Notes under the pieces: model-generated
The model's database searches: none
Seen by the model: the letters and a program-made list of their open reading frames with translations, nothing else
What the model was told of the DNA's origin: nothing
Program-made: the position numbers and the translations under genes
Shown: one piece after another, positions 1 through 11,047 of the stretch
Position numbering within the stretch: the first letter of the stretch is position 1
Layout of the letters: each line of letters begins with the position of its first letter
NCBI RefSeq assembly: GCF_016802725.1
Contig: NC_052679.1
Span: 21,199,061-21,263,060 of the forward strand
DNA: 64,000 nt
Direction of reading: 5' to 3'
Source: Solenopsis invicta
Lineage: Eukaryota > Arthropoda > Insecta > Hymenoptera > Formicidae

Positions 1-900
1 TTAATCGACACACCGATTGTATTTTCCATCTTACGGAAACGCATTATTCCGCCCCATTGACTCTAGTCGATATCGGTTGCTTTACCTGAGTTACTCACCA
101 AGAAAACTAAACACCCGGCGCGATAATTATTACATAACGCATCAAAAGTTTGCGAGACCGGATCGAAGGTTGAGATACGCGCGAATTAAACTGCTTCGCA
201 TTTCGAATTCCAGCGATTAGGTGGTCAACACCATCTCGGGAGAAAAGGCGGGAAACGTTGTGTGGAACAATGCGGGACACGCGTGCTCCGTCGATAATTG
301 GAGGAGGTGTCCTCGACAATAGCGTCGGATCGCTTTCCCGGAAGCAGCGGAACATCGCACTATCGGTTCTGCACGATGCATCAGACAAATGAAAACTGCG
401 CCTCGCCTCGCGGATCAACTATCACATACGATCGCGATAGTCACGGTGCCCGATCAGAACGTTTCCGAAATGTGAGAAGTCGGCACGTACATAACCTCGC
501 TGTGACACGATTCTACCCACGACCGCGTTACTCGAGCGATCCAAACTCTTTCGAGAGACCTCAGTAGACCTCCCCGTGTAGCGAATCAAAGGCTGCTTAC
601 CTGTCCGGCACAGAATTCGTCATATTTGCCATATACCTCAGAGATTTCCTCGTAAAAGGACCAACATAACACTAAAACGCAATTCCGCCGTCACACAACA
701 CAGTACACACGCACGCAGGGCAAGCTGCCAGCTTTTGCCAGCAGTAGACACACTCGCGCGATATCGACGACGCAGAAAGATCGATCGATCTCTCGACGCG
801 CGGCACCGATGACTCGACGGCATCCACGCGGGTTTGCGAAGAATCGCGAAAAACTGATTTATAATTTATTTCAAAATTGGGACGTAATGCGTTTACTTCT
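1..900 (-). promoter_or_regulatory. CpG-rich block, possible untranslated first exon of a gene leaving the window
   Basis: This block is visibly richer in G+C and CpG than the AT-rich DNA that follows. On the minus strand GGACAG|GTAAGCAG gives an excellent splice donor with the exon ending at 601, so 601 to about 850 could be a non-coding first exon of a gene running left. The open frames of 60 to 103 codons here overlap on both strands and resemble no family I know, so I do not call them. A CpG-rich promoter is the likeliest reading, but this is inference. Confidence 0.35.
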
Positions 901-1153
901 AACGCCATTACCGTTTTTCATTATTTTTTGTCGGTAATGATTATTATTTTTTTCTATCTATAGCGATAAAGGTAAAATCCGTTATATTTTTACAGTAACG
1001 ATAACGAATTTAATCGTTATTTTTATTATTATTTTGGTTTTCTATTATTCTTATACTCGTTTAATTAATTGCGCGCTAATCGCGTGATTGAATAAAAAAA
1101 AAAAATATTTTAACATATTTTACTGATACAGTACTTTAATTATATCTTGGACT

Positions 1154-1247
1154 GCATTTTGATAGCCATTATCAGTTTTGAAAAATCTATAATTATACAT
1201 ATAAATATTATAGATTTTCAATACTGATAGTGATTATAGAAATGCAT
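1154..1247. repeat. Short hairpin-forming inverted repeat
   Basis: About 40-base imperfect arms: GCATTTTGATAGCCATTATC at the left matches the reverse complement of the right end (GCATTTCTATAATCACTATC), and both arms contain AAAATCTATA. Probably a small MITE remnant. No target duplication is clear. Confidence 0.45.
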
Positions 1248-1524
1248 TCTTCATAATGGCATTATTCAAAAAAAAAAAAAACGTGTTTGATCTGAATTCT
1301 TGTAAAATGTGTATACTAAAAAATAAAGAATTAGAAAAATTATTAGATTAATATTAAAGTAAGTTTGCTCTATATACAGAATATCTTAAAGAGTTTTAAG
1401 TTTCAATATTTATTATTACACTTAAGAATGATTATTAAATAATGTAATTTAAAATTCAGTGACTTACTATAGTATTACAAAAAAAGTAACAAACCATTAC
1501 TTTTTAAGTAATGCTAATAACAAC

Positions 1525-1703
1525 CAGGATTGGGTAATATATGTTTTTAACTAAATTAAGTTAAAAAGTGAATGGCTTATTAAATGAATTTAGTTACGTT
1601 AAAAGTTACTTGAATAAAAAACTTAATTAAAAGTTACATAAAATTAAATTAACTTAAACATTATTAATTTTTAACTTTTTAACTAGTTACTATCCAATAC
1701 TCT
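1525..1703. repeat. Degenerate MITE with GGATTGGGTA-type ends
   Basis: Left end CCAGGATTGGGTAATA and right end TATCCAATACTCT are imperfectly inverted, and the interior is built from AAGTTAAAAAGT-type words in both orientations. This looks like an old non-autonomous DNA transposon. Confidence 0.4.
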
Positions 1704-2489
1704 AACAATAACACATTACTTTTTAAAATTATCAGTAATAGATAACGGTAACAAGTTATTTTTACAAAAAGTAACAATTATGCGTTAACTTTTCAAGTAA
1801 CATTTTCTATTTTGGTTTATTCTAATTCTTAGAATTAAAGAAAAATAACGAGTAAGTTAACCGAGATTAAAAAATTAATCTACATGATGGAAATGGATGT
1901 TTCTTAAACTTAAAATTACAATATGAAAAAAACTAAAAAGTTCAACCAAAATTAAAGTTTTATGCATATATATAATCTTATTGTTAATCTACATTGATAG
2001 AAATGGATATAGTATTTTATTATATTAATTTTATGTAGCTTCAAATATACCAGCAAAAATCAACTTTGATGGAGTAACAAACACTCCATTTGCACTCACA
2101 ACATGAACACTCCTTGAATTTTAAGAGAAACGAGAATTTGTGTTCACTATTCATTTATTCGGTAAATTTTAATTAGAACACTAATATTATATTTATAAAC
2201 GTTATACAAGATAAAAGTTGCAATGAGAGAATTATACGAGTTCTGATAAGCTATATGTAACCTCAAAAAATTCAAATAGATTCAACTTATTGACAGATAT
2301 ATTTAAGAATTCTAATACGACTTATTTTTCTTTCATCACAGTAGTCGAAAGGCTGAAAGATTTTAATCACAAAAATCTTCATACAAATTTTAAATAATAA
2401 ATGATTAATCGCATTTGTTGCAAATTATGCATTAACACAATTATTAGACTGAAAACAAGAAATTTAAGAATTAGTCATAATACATTTCA

Positions 2490-3651
2490 TTAACTGGTTG
2501 GACACTGCACATCCTTAGAGTCCGTATTCAGTTTCAAAACGATGGTTAGTACTTTCTTCTCCACATCGAAAAGTTGAGGAGGCTTTTTGTACTAAAATGA
2601 AAAAAGAAATAAAATAAATAGTAATGAATAAATGATACGTAGCAAAGTAGATACTTTGAAGAAACATTTTCAAATACCATTATAATTAAAGTATTGTACT
2701 GATGATGAAATGATATCCTTTGCTGCTCTGGCTTCAATCCAATCCTCTCGAGATCTGGGATCTTTATCTTTTTGAAATATTTCTTGTTGCTTGTACGTAC
2801 AGTCATAGTGCCATCAGGTTCCGCAGTAACAGAATACACGCTTTCAGGATATGGTAAATTTCTGATTCGCCATTCCAAAGATGTTTTTGTAATTCTTCTT
2901 GTAATAAATGGCTGTAAAAAAGATAAATTTAGAAGATGTTTTACATATATAAAATATTAATATTACTTAAAGTTTTAGCATGATTATATACTAATTATAT
3001 GTTGTCCACACAAAGAAAATAACATACTGTATTTGAACTTTCTTCTATCCCACATATTTCTATATTGTTCTGTTTAAGTTCAGGCTCTCCGATCTCTACT
3101 GTCCATCCAAGCTTTGTACCAAAACTATTTTTCTCTTTCCATATTCGTCGTACGACTATATTTGTATCTGTGTTGTATTCTTCTACCATTTCTTTTCCAT
3201 CTTCAAATAAAAAATGAACTTTCCTCTTTCCTACAAAATATAACAAAATAAATAAAAAGTTGTATTAACTAAAATACTAAGCAGTGTGTAAAATTTAATT
3301 CTATTAAAGGACAGATAATTTAAAATATAAAAGGTAATAATCTCATAAATTTAAGTATAACAAAAGATATCAATTAAAAACAATATTACATGATTAATAA
3401 CAAGTTTATGTTGTAATTTAATGACGTTTTAATAATACTACATTGTCCTGTTCAAGATTGTGTTCTAAAATTACACAAGCTTACTATTGATCAAACATTT
3501 TTATGTTAAAAACAGGTATCCCATAAACTCGTATGGATTAATCAACAATAATCATAGATAATAAAGATATTTAATTCTTATATTCACCATCTTCAATGAC
3601 CGCTGTTTTTCTAGCATTCTGAATAATCCTTAACCATGTGTCACACGTCAT
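2490..3651 (-). CDS. DPCD: DPCD protein homologue, four exons, complete
   Basis: A complete spliced gene on the minus strand: exon 1 3651-3588, exon 2 3230-3028, exon 3 2911-2678, exon 4 2591-2490 (TAA). All introns are GT-AG and the 603 coding bases give 200 aa, against 203 for human DPCD. Family blocks are obvious: a WLRIIQNARKTA N-terminus, KRKVHFLFEDGKEMVEEY in exon 2, EWRIRNLPYPESVYSV and SNKKYFKKIKIPDL in exon 3, and a lysine-rich tail. The ATG at 3651 is chosen because it matches the family start; an upstream in-frame ATG near 3759 would add an unrelated arginine-rich extension. DPCD is a small cytosolic protein linked in vertebrates to motile cilia and to the RUVBL1/2 (R2TP) machinery. 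In insects cilia are confined to sensory neurons and sperm. No sign of decay. Confidence 0.95.
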
Positions 3652-4140
3652 TTTGCACTGCAAGAGGATCTCTTGAGTTGAGAGAGTTGTTGAGGGTCCC
3701 TTAGGTCTTTCCAGGTCTTTCCGTCCACTAGCGCCTCTATGTGTACAAAACACGCACATGAACTACGTAGCCAATGTGCATGATCCCCGTCGTTATGTGC
3801 GATTTTGCGGTTCCGTTTCGTGCTACGTAGTAATATTCACAAATTTATGATTCTCTTCCGTGCTACATGCATATATGAAAGAGTGAGAGACACATTAGTT
3901 AGGTAAGGATGGACGATCAATCTTTGTCCGTCCTTTGTCTCGTCATTGGCTAAAGAAAGAAACTTCTTCTCTTCTTCACAAAAGGCCTTGGATTTCAGAC
4001 TAAGTTATAAGTGAAATCTAAATGCCAAACATTAACTGTTAATTTAACTTTATTTAATTCATAACTTTTATCTAGCTTTTTGTTTTTTTTATAATTAACT
4101 TAATTTTAAATTATTAACTTTAACTTCAAAAAGTATACGT
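3652..4140. promoter_or_regulatory. Upstream region of DPCD
   Basis: The immediate upstream sequence is less AT-rich and carries a repeated CGTGCTAC(G/A)T word near 3820 and 3863. It is the expected promoter area of DPCD. No TATA box is convincing. Confidence 0.3.
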
Positions 4141-4274
4141 ATGTATCGAGCTCTGCCTCCTCTTCATCATTCTCGCCATCCTCCTCTTCACCCTCCTCTC
4201 GACACGCCGATCCATTCTCCTCTGTCCTCTCCTCTCCATCCACTTCTCCTGTCATTTCGACGGAGTTTTCCAAA
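4141..4274 (-). CDS. Candidate orphan exon encoding an acidic stretch
   Basis: On the minus strand a pyrimidine-rich tract followed by GATTTAG opens a stop-free segment of about 44 codons dominated by Glu, Asp and Gly (for example EEGEEEDGENDEEEAELDTY), and it closes with a GTATAC donor. The splice-site pair flanking an open acidic segment is suggestive of a real exon. I find no partner exon nearby, and low-complexity GA-rich DNA can give this by chance. Function unknown. Confidence 0.25.
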
Positions 4275-4496
4275 TCTAAATCAAACAAAAAAAAAAAATA
4301 TATATATATATGTTAATAATGTAATTTTCGTATTAAAAAAAGTAGTAGAAAAAATACTAGAGTGCGATATTTTCAAATATAAAATATGGAAATATATGTA
4401 GCTCTAATTTCCTTATATTCATTATTGTTAACATTATAATGTTGTTTGAACTAATGTAGATTATTAATAAACGTATAAATAAACTTATTTTATAAA

Positions 4497-4815
4497 ACAA
4501 AGAAAGCGAGCCAAACGCGGATGTTGGTGCGTCAAAAAAAAGTTGTAAATCAATACATCAAAATTCCGTTGACAATAACTTCAAATAAAGTCGAAACGCG
4601 TCCGAATCTTATTTACATTTTTTGCACTATTGATGTATTGACTCTTAGGCTGTCTTCCGAAATTCACTGTACTGAAAATCTATATATAGTTTACGTTATG
4701 TATACTATAACTTTTCAGTATTGGCAGTGAATTTCGGAACATGCCCTTAATAATTAATATATTTATACTTATTTTTGACGCACTAACATCCGCATTTGAC
4801 TCGCACTTCCTTTGT
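4497..4815. mobile_element. MITE with ~37-bp terminal inverted repeats
   Basis: Left end ACAAAGAAAGCGAGCCAAAC and the reverse complement of the right end (ACAAAGGAAGTGCGAGTCAA) are inverted copies, both followed by GCGGATGTTRGTGCGTCAAA. The 319-bp body has no coding potential. A second element is inserted inside it (4648-4746). Confidence 0.7.
4648..4746. mobile_element. Nested 99-bp MITE with TTA target duplication
   Basis: TTA (4645-4647) and TTA (4747-4749) flank an element whose ends are inverted: CTTCCGAAATTCACTG and CAGTGAATTTCGGAAC. A 3-bp TTA duplication is typical of PIF/Harbinger-type non-autonomous elements. It sits inside the larger MITE at 4497-4815. Confidence 0.65.
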
Positions 4816-5946
4816 CTTATTGCCTAATTTTAATATTGTCCGTTTTAAATTTTGTATAAATAAACGTTAATAAAGACCCTTTGTACTATTTTATCTTAAA
4901 TAGGTCATCGTCCGTTTTCTTATTTGTAAGAATTTTATGTTTCGATTGCATCATTTTGAGCTCAACATAGTATAGCGTTTTGAAATCCGAAAATGTGCTG
5001 ACAGAGTTCCGGCTATTTACTTCTAGTTTCCTAATTTAGCTCGCTTACAAATAATAACACATGACACGGTCACATAATCGTTTCTATTTATTATCTGAAC
5101 ACATGTTTAAAATTTGAAATCGATCCTTTACCGGTTCACGAGTTATTCAACTTTAAATTTTACATGTATTTTTATGGTATAGCAGTACTTCCACTTATAT
5201 CAACGAAATTATGAAGAAGCAATTAACATTGCCAATATTCTGAAACTTTGTTTATGAGTAAATAAAATATTGAGCAATATTTCTAAAAGAAGTTTATATC
5301 GATTTACTAAAAGATATCAATGATAAAATAACGCGAAATTTCAGTAAATGTTAAATTTCCAAATGGGCTACATAACCACGTTACATAATCACATTCTATT
5401 TTGACTTGTATAAAATGCTAGAAGGGCAAATATTATATTAATGAGATTTATTTAAGTATCTTATGGATTTTTAAGTACCATTCGATATCTAATATACATT
5501 AAATTGCTTTAAATGTTATCAATATGCGTCTAGTTCTTTCATTTATTCTTACAGTTAATTTTTAGTAAAATTCACGTCCAAAAGTTTTTTATCGACAATC
5601 GCAAAAATTGCAAAATATATTCATTTGTAGTGTCAAATATTATGTTGGCATTATTTAATTCTTATACTCGAGAACGTATTGTGAACGTTTTAAGTTATAA
5701 GAACGAAGGAATTTCATCATTTTCAAATATTTTTGCTCCGTCTTTCCTATTAAACTATAATCTTGCGTTCTCTCTTCTTTCGCGCATGCGTACATATGTG
5801 TTCACTATATGTATATAAGACGAACGAGCGATACACGTATTCGCAGATTGCACAGACGAGTTGTATGTACATGTGTTACTTATATCTGATAGTGAAGCCG
5901 GGCGCACCACGTTTCATTTTCTGTTAAAATTTCAAGAAAATCAAAA
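4816..5946. other. AT-rich intergenic and promoter region of the Hsp70-like gene
   Basis: No gene seen. The last ~150 bases before 5947 become less AT-rich and form the presumed 5' untranslated region of the Hsp70-like gene. Confidence 0.5.
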
Positions 5947-6094
5947 ATGCTGACGAGATCATTGAGTCGCAACTGTACCGCACATTTTACAATTTGGAAA
6001 AATGTAAGTATCAATAGTGATATTATAATCTCGCGGCTTTTCTGAAGTTGTGTACTATTTGTTTAGAAAAATTTTGGACAGAATCAAATTCCAT

Positions 6095-6234
6095 AGGGTA
6101 TTAATTTGTAACTCGATCCGATTCCGAGTCGATGTACTGTTTTTTTAGTTACAAAATAATAGATAAATTGTGCAAAAAATGCTAAAAACAATACATTAAC
6201 TCAGAATCGGGTCCAGTTAACAAATTGAATACGC
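6095..6234. repeat. Degenerate inverted-repeat element in Hsp70-like intron 1
   Basis: Arms of about 45 bases match imperfectly in inverted orientation (left GGTATTAATTTGTAACTCGA, right end reverse complement CGTATTCAATTTGTTAACTG). No coding content. Confidence 0.5.
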
Positions 6235-6664
6235 TGTAAATTACTTTGTGGCCATACCATGTATCACGAGAAATTTCTGCCGCACATTAATTTCGCCACG
6301 ATGCCGATTTTAAAGCCGGCACGTGTGAATGGATTCGCAACTCACATTTAGCAAATGCTTTTACATGTTACGGTCGACAAAAACTTGAACTTCTAAACTT
6401 TCTCTGTTTTGGATGTATTGTAAGGGTTATTACAAGGGCAAACCCGTAAAGCGGAATAGCAAAAACGGAACCAATCCCAGATAATCCCAGAATATTCTAT
6501 GAATGCTATGAACGTCCGAATATCCATGAACATTCATTGACATTCATAGAACGTTCTGTGTTATATGGAAATCACGAGCGTTTCTCAATTTTTTAAACAG
6601 TAAACACCCGAAAACTCCCGTTCGCTCGTGATTGGTTCTGCTCTTGTTCCGCGTTACGTTCTGG

Positions 6665-6736
6665 CTGCACTAGTTCAGAGTTTATCTTTCTTCTTTCAAC
6701 GTGAAGGGAAGAAGATAAACTGTGAACTTGTGTAGT
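6665..6736. repeat. 72-bp hairpin repeat in Hsp70-like intron 1
   Basis: CTAGTTCAGAGTTTATCTTTC on the left is mirrored by GAAGATAAACTGTGAACTTG on the right, around a short AT-poor loop. Probably a small MITE. Confidence 0.4.
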
Positions 6737-6780
6737 CAGTTCAGCTAAAAAAAACAGGCTTTTACTAAAATACTTTCTAA

Positions 6781-6905
6781 TAACGTTTTCGAGTGCAATG
6801 GGTTTTATCCTGGGTTCGATGCCATTTGCCGGAATCGTCCGTTCTAATTGAACGATTTCGGCAAATGGCGTCGAACCCAGGATTAAAACCCACTCGAAAA
6901 CGCTA
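6781..6905. mobile_element. 125-bp palindromic MITE, TWA target site
   Basis: Nearly full-length arms: TAACGTTTTCGAGTG at the left, CACTCGAAAACGCTA at the right, with TGGGTTCGA and TCGAACCCA inside. It is flanked by TAA and TTA, as expected of PIF/Harbinger-type MITEs with a 3-bp TWA duplication. Confidence 0.65.
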
Positions 6906-6933
6906 TTACTAAATATTAGGTTACTAAATATTA

Positions 6934-7081
6934 ACGTTTTTCATTGGGAAAACTAGTGCGCACTGAGTGTGCACTCGCCGTAGGTAATTGGGCGTTTCCG
7001 TTGGCACTGTCATCGCGCGAACCGATACGTCCAATTGCAACAACAGCGAGTGCACACTAGTTTTCCCAATAAAAAATGCTA
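6934..7081. mobile_element. 148-bp MITE, TTA target duplication (same family as 42753-42911)
   Basis: The ends CGTTTTTCATTGGGAAAAC and GTTTTCCCAATAAAAAATG are inverted, followed inside by TAGTGYGCACT words. TTA lies on both sides (6931-6933 and 7082-7084). A second copy of the family sits in array unit D. Confidence 0.75.
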
Positions 7082-7784
7082 TTAATATGTTTATTATTTT
7101 GTATTTTTGATATTTTAGGTTGCCGCTCCGATGACTTGCCTACACCGTTTTATCGATATGCAACAGTATCGGCATAAGTAAGTAATTATTAAGAAATGCA
7201 TGTTTTCCAATTTTAGAACATATTTTGAATCTTTTCTAATTTTGAATCTTTTTTACTAGATCTAAACGTGTAAAAAGTCCAATTATTGGTATAGATCTTG
7301 GAACTAGTTTTTCTCGAGTAGCATTGATGGAGGGCAAGCAACCTAAAGTTATAACAAATAAAGGATTGAAAATGACTCCTTCTACAGTTGCAGTTACAAA
7401 AGGTTATTATGCTAAATTATAACATTTAAACAATTTTTATGAATTTAATTGATCAGTTAGGTTACACGAAGTTTGTATAACTGATCCTTAATTTATTTTC
7501 TTTCTTTACAATAAATAATTTTTTTCTAGATGGTAATTTGGTTGGCATCTCTGCAAAAGGCCAAGCAGGCAAGAATATTTCCAACACATTTTACCCAACA
7601 AAACGGATAATTGGAAAAAGATACGAAGACCCCTATACTAATAAAGATGAAAAAAATTGCGTCAAATTATTTAAAAACATTTGTCAAAGACGCAATTATT
7701 AGCGTACCATGTTTTTATAATGAATCTGAGCGACATATGATAATGCAAGCTGGCTACCTTGCCGGATTAAATGTTTTACGATTA

Positions 7785-8506
7785 ATTGCCATTGCATCTT
7801 TAGTTACATCTATACCTTGCTGCAATAATTTATCAAATCAGACATTATTAACATAAATTTATTTTAACGAACAATTGTAGTTTAAAAAAACGCATACCTT
7901 TTCTTTGAACTCAAATGCAAGATAGTCAATTATGGCGTTATCAAAATCTTCTCCACCTAACCAAGAATTTCCAATTACAGATATAACATGAGGGACATTG
8001 CGATGAATTTTTATTACGGATATTTTACAGGACCCTCCACCGAAATCATAAACAACAATACTAAAAAAAGAACAATACATTTATCATATCTATCTTTTTT
8101 TTCTGCAAAACATAAGAAGCATAACACAAATTTCAGCATAAGATATATATCTTTATAGATGTAAAATCGTCATCATTATTTTCAATAGTATTTTTAATAT
8201 TATATACTAATGTATCTTACGTTTTATCTTTTTGGTTCGTCCTGTGATAAGTAAGAGCAGCTGCCGTTGTATCATTAATCAATTGTAAAATATTTAACCC
8301 AGCCAGGGAGCAGCTTGCATTATTAATCTTCGCTCAGATTCGTCATAAAAACTGGGTATGGTAACAATTGCATTTTTGACAGGTGTTTTTAAATAATTCG
8401 AAGCAATGTTTTTTATCTTTTTTAATATGTTGGCTGCGATAGTAATGGGAAAAAATAATTGTCCCATCAGCACATTTAAGCAGTGTTTCCCCATTATCTG
8501 ATTGTA
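7785..8506 (-). repeat. Left arm of Hsp70 palindrome (inverted copy of two exons)
   Basis: This arm is the reverse complement of 8513-9233 with only scattered mismatches and small indels visible by eye. On the minus strand it reproduces the exon of 8513-8798 (as 8506-8221) and the exon of 8956-9118 (as 8063-7901), including intron sequence and splice sites. It begins inside the ATTGCCATTGCATC word that belongs to the last exon of the right arm. Confidence 0.9.
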
Positions 8507-9233
8507 TAATGGTACAATCAGATGATGGGGAAACACTGCTTAAATGTGCTGATGGGACAAGATTTTTTCCCATTACTATCGCAGCCAACATATTAAAAAA
8601 GATGAAAAACATTGCTTCAAGTTATTTAAAAACACCTGTCAAAAATGCAATTGTTACCATACCCAGTTTTTATGACGAATCTGAGCGAAGATTAATAATG
8701 CAAGCTGGCTCCCTAGCTGGGTTAAATATTTTACAATTGATTAATGATACAACGGCAGCTGCTCTTACTTATCACAGGACGAACCAAAAAGATAAAACGT
8801 AAGATACATTAGTATATAATATTAAAAATACTATTGAAAATAATGATGATGATTTTACATCTATAAAGATGTATATCTTATGCTGAAATTTGTGTTATGC
8901 TTATGTTTTGCAGAAAAAAAAGATAGATATGATAAATGTATTGTTCTTTTTTTAGTATTGTTGTTTATGATTTCGGTGGAGGGTCCTGTAAAATATCCGT
9001 AATAAAAATTCATCGCAATGTCCCTCATGTTATATCTGTAATTGGAAATTCTTGGTTAGGTGGAGAAGATTTTGATAACGCCATAATTGACTATCTTGCA
9101 TTTGAGTTCAAAGAAAAGGTATGCGTTTTTTTTAACTACAATTGTTCGTTAAAATAAATTTATGTTAATAATGTCTGATTTGATAAATTATTGCAGCAAG
9201 GTATAGATGTAACTAAAGATGCAATGGCAATGA
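7785..9233. repeat. ~1.45 kb near-perfect palindrome, 6-bp centre
   Basis: Arms of about 720 bases meet at a six-base spacer (8507-8512, TAATGG). Both arms carry the same two Hsp70-like exons and intron. A third, more diverged partial copy of the SNYLK...SERHMIMQAG segment lies just left (7640-7784, plus strand), so at least two rearrangements happened here. A transcript crossing the centre would fold into a long duplex. Confidence 0.9.
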
Positions 9234-9506
9234 AAAGATTGAAAGAAGTTGCAGAAAAAGCTAAGATAAAATTATCAAGCTTCCTTCGAACAGATATAAA
9301 CTTTCCCAACCTTACTATGGACTCTAGTGGACCAAAACATTTAAAACTTAAATTATCGAGATGTAAATTTGAAAATCTCGTAGATAATTTAATTAAACAA
9401 AGTGTTCAACTTTGTGAAAAAGCACTTTCTGATGCCAAAGTAACGAAATTGGATATTGAAGAAGTTTTAATTGTTGGTGGTATGACGAGGGTACCTAAAG
9501 TACAAG

Positions 9507-11047
9507 GTCTTTTTTAATTTTTTTTTGAACATCTTTTCAATTTTTCTTGTTTCAAGCCCAAGAGTTCTTGTAAAAACTGTAAAAAGAATCTAGTACAACG
9601 CAAATCAACGACTGATAAAAGAATGATTACCTTATGCAGTTGAAATCACAATCCTCATAGAAAATAAAATCGACTGTCGAGTATGTAGTTATTATAAACT
9701 AGGAATATTTTACTACCTACGCAGCAGTTACTACCAGCGGATTACACAGTAGATATTGTACGTATCACTGTGATTATCACTGAGGATATTACTATTCTTG
9801 TAATAAAAATTACTTTTTTGAAAGTTGTGAAAGTATGTAATATGTACATAAGGAGATGCTGGCGGTGTTAGTTTTACCGATCGATAGGATGTGTGCATGC
9901 GATATGGATAATAATAAATATCAATATATCTCTTCATAGAAGCTAATTCCGATGGAAAAATATGCTTGCTTTCTACGTACATACAAATAAGTAAAACTTT
10001 TATGTGTAGCAAACGAATCGATCGCAGAAATCGATGACAAAGAATTATAATTATAATTGTCTAATTTTTTATCGTTTTTTTACATGAAATTGTTGATTTC
10101 GCCATGTGTTATTGCAAAAAAGCTTTATAATTCTGTGTAATTAATAAAAAGATTTCTATGTCTGGAGAGAATAGTGTTTAACCAGTAAAACAGATCTATC
10201 GCCAACATATTATAAAAGATAAATATATATTTCTTTGAAAAAAAGTTAAAGCTAAAAAATAAATAAATTGAATTATATACAATAATATTATACAATAATT
10301 ATATACAAATATAAAGAACATTGCAACAAAAAAATCACAGAAAATCTATAAAAAAAATTATAAATTTAATAAATAATTACAAATCAGTTATTTTGAAATT
10401 GCCTGGCAATTTTAGAATTGAAGTAATAAATTAAGCAGGAAACAATGTTTTACAAATATTTTTAAATATTTGAAAAGTGTTTTTTAAAACGTTAAAAGTA
10501 ATTAAATCCTCTTTATGTCATTAAAAAAAGACGTTTATTTTAATGAAAGGATAATTTTTAACTTTTGGAAAATATTTATTTTACATGGAAAAAAATGTGA
10601 CCCTTAATATCGCATAAATGTTTTAAAAATGTTGAAAATTGTTCTTTCATTAAAATAAATGTTTTTTTTTCTGTGATAAAAATGAGATAAAAAAGGCTCA
10701 AACTATTATTTTAAAACATTTTAAAAAATGGTTCTCAAGTGTTATAAAAATACTTTTAAAAACATGCTTGCAGAAAGAAACGAGAATTATTTTATAGCGA
10801 TCTTTGCATGTAACGCTTAATAAATAAATTCATTGATTCGATTAGATTTACTTTACCTAAATTTTCGGGAAAATATAAAGACTCATTCCCTCTCTACGAC
10901 ACATTCAATTTGCTTATAAATATTAATTAAGGTTTAAACAAAATACAAAAATTTCCATATCTAAAATCGTCTGTGACGGAAGATGCGTCAAATGTAATAA
11001 AATTGTTAGAATTATCAAATCAAAATTATAGGATATCGTAGAATCTG
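9507..11047. other. AT-rich DNA, no gene seen
   Basis: The substrate-binding half of the Hsp70-like gene would be expected here and is absent. 9730-10012 has a slightly less AT-rich stretch with an open minus frame that resembles nothing known to me. Confidence 0.5.

Larger units (their letters stand above)
901..2489. other. AT-rich intergenic DNA with degenerate inverted repeats
   Basis: No reading frame of interest on either strand. It contains two weak hairpin-type repeats (listed separately) and long A/T runs. It separates the CpG block from the 3' end of DPCD. Confidence 0.6.
5947..9506 (+). pseudogene. Decayed mitochondrial Hsp70 (mortalin-type) paralogue, nucleotide-binding domain only
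   Basis: Exons recovered: 5947-6003 (MLTRSLSRNCTAHF, presequence-like), 7119-7177, 7260-7402 (IIGIDLGTSFSRVALMEGKQ, the phosphate-1 loop), 7530 to ~7625 (YPTKRIIGKRYEDP), ~8513-8798 (KTPVKNAIVTIPSFYDESER), 8956-9118 (VYDFGGGSCKIS; SWLGGEDFDN) and 9197-9506 (MKRLKEVAEKAK; LIVGGMTRVPKVQ). Junction phases agree. The family is the mitochondrial DnaK/HSPA9 chaperone that imports and folds matrix proteins. Damage: about 45 codons are lost and the frame shifts near 7625-7632; an inverted duplication is wedged between exons; the phosphate-2 loop reads GGGSCK instead of GGGTFD, losing a conserved Asp; and the whole substrate-binding domain is missing after 9506. A working ATPase or chaperone is very unlikely. 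Confidence 0.85.

Noticed and set aside
7859..8612. A separate minus-strand Hsp70-like gene
   Set aside because: It is the left arm of the palindrome, with only two exons and no start, so an inverted duplicate and not a gene.
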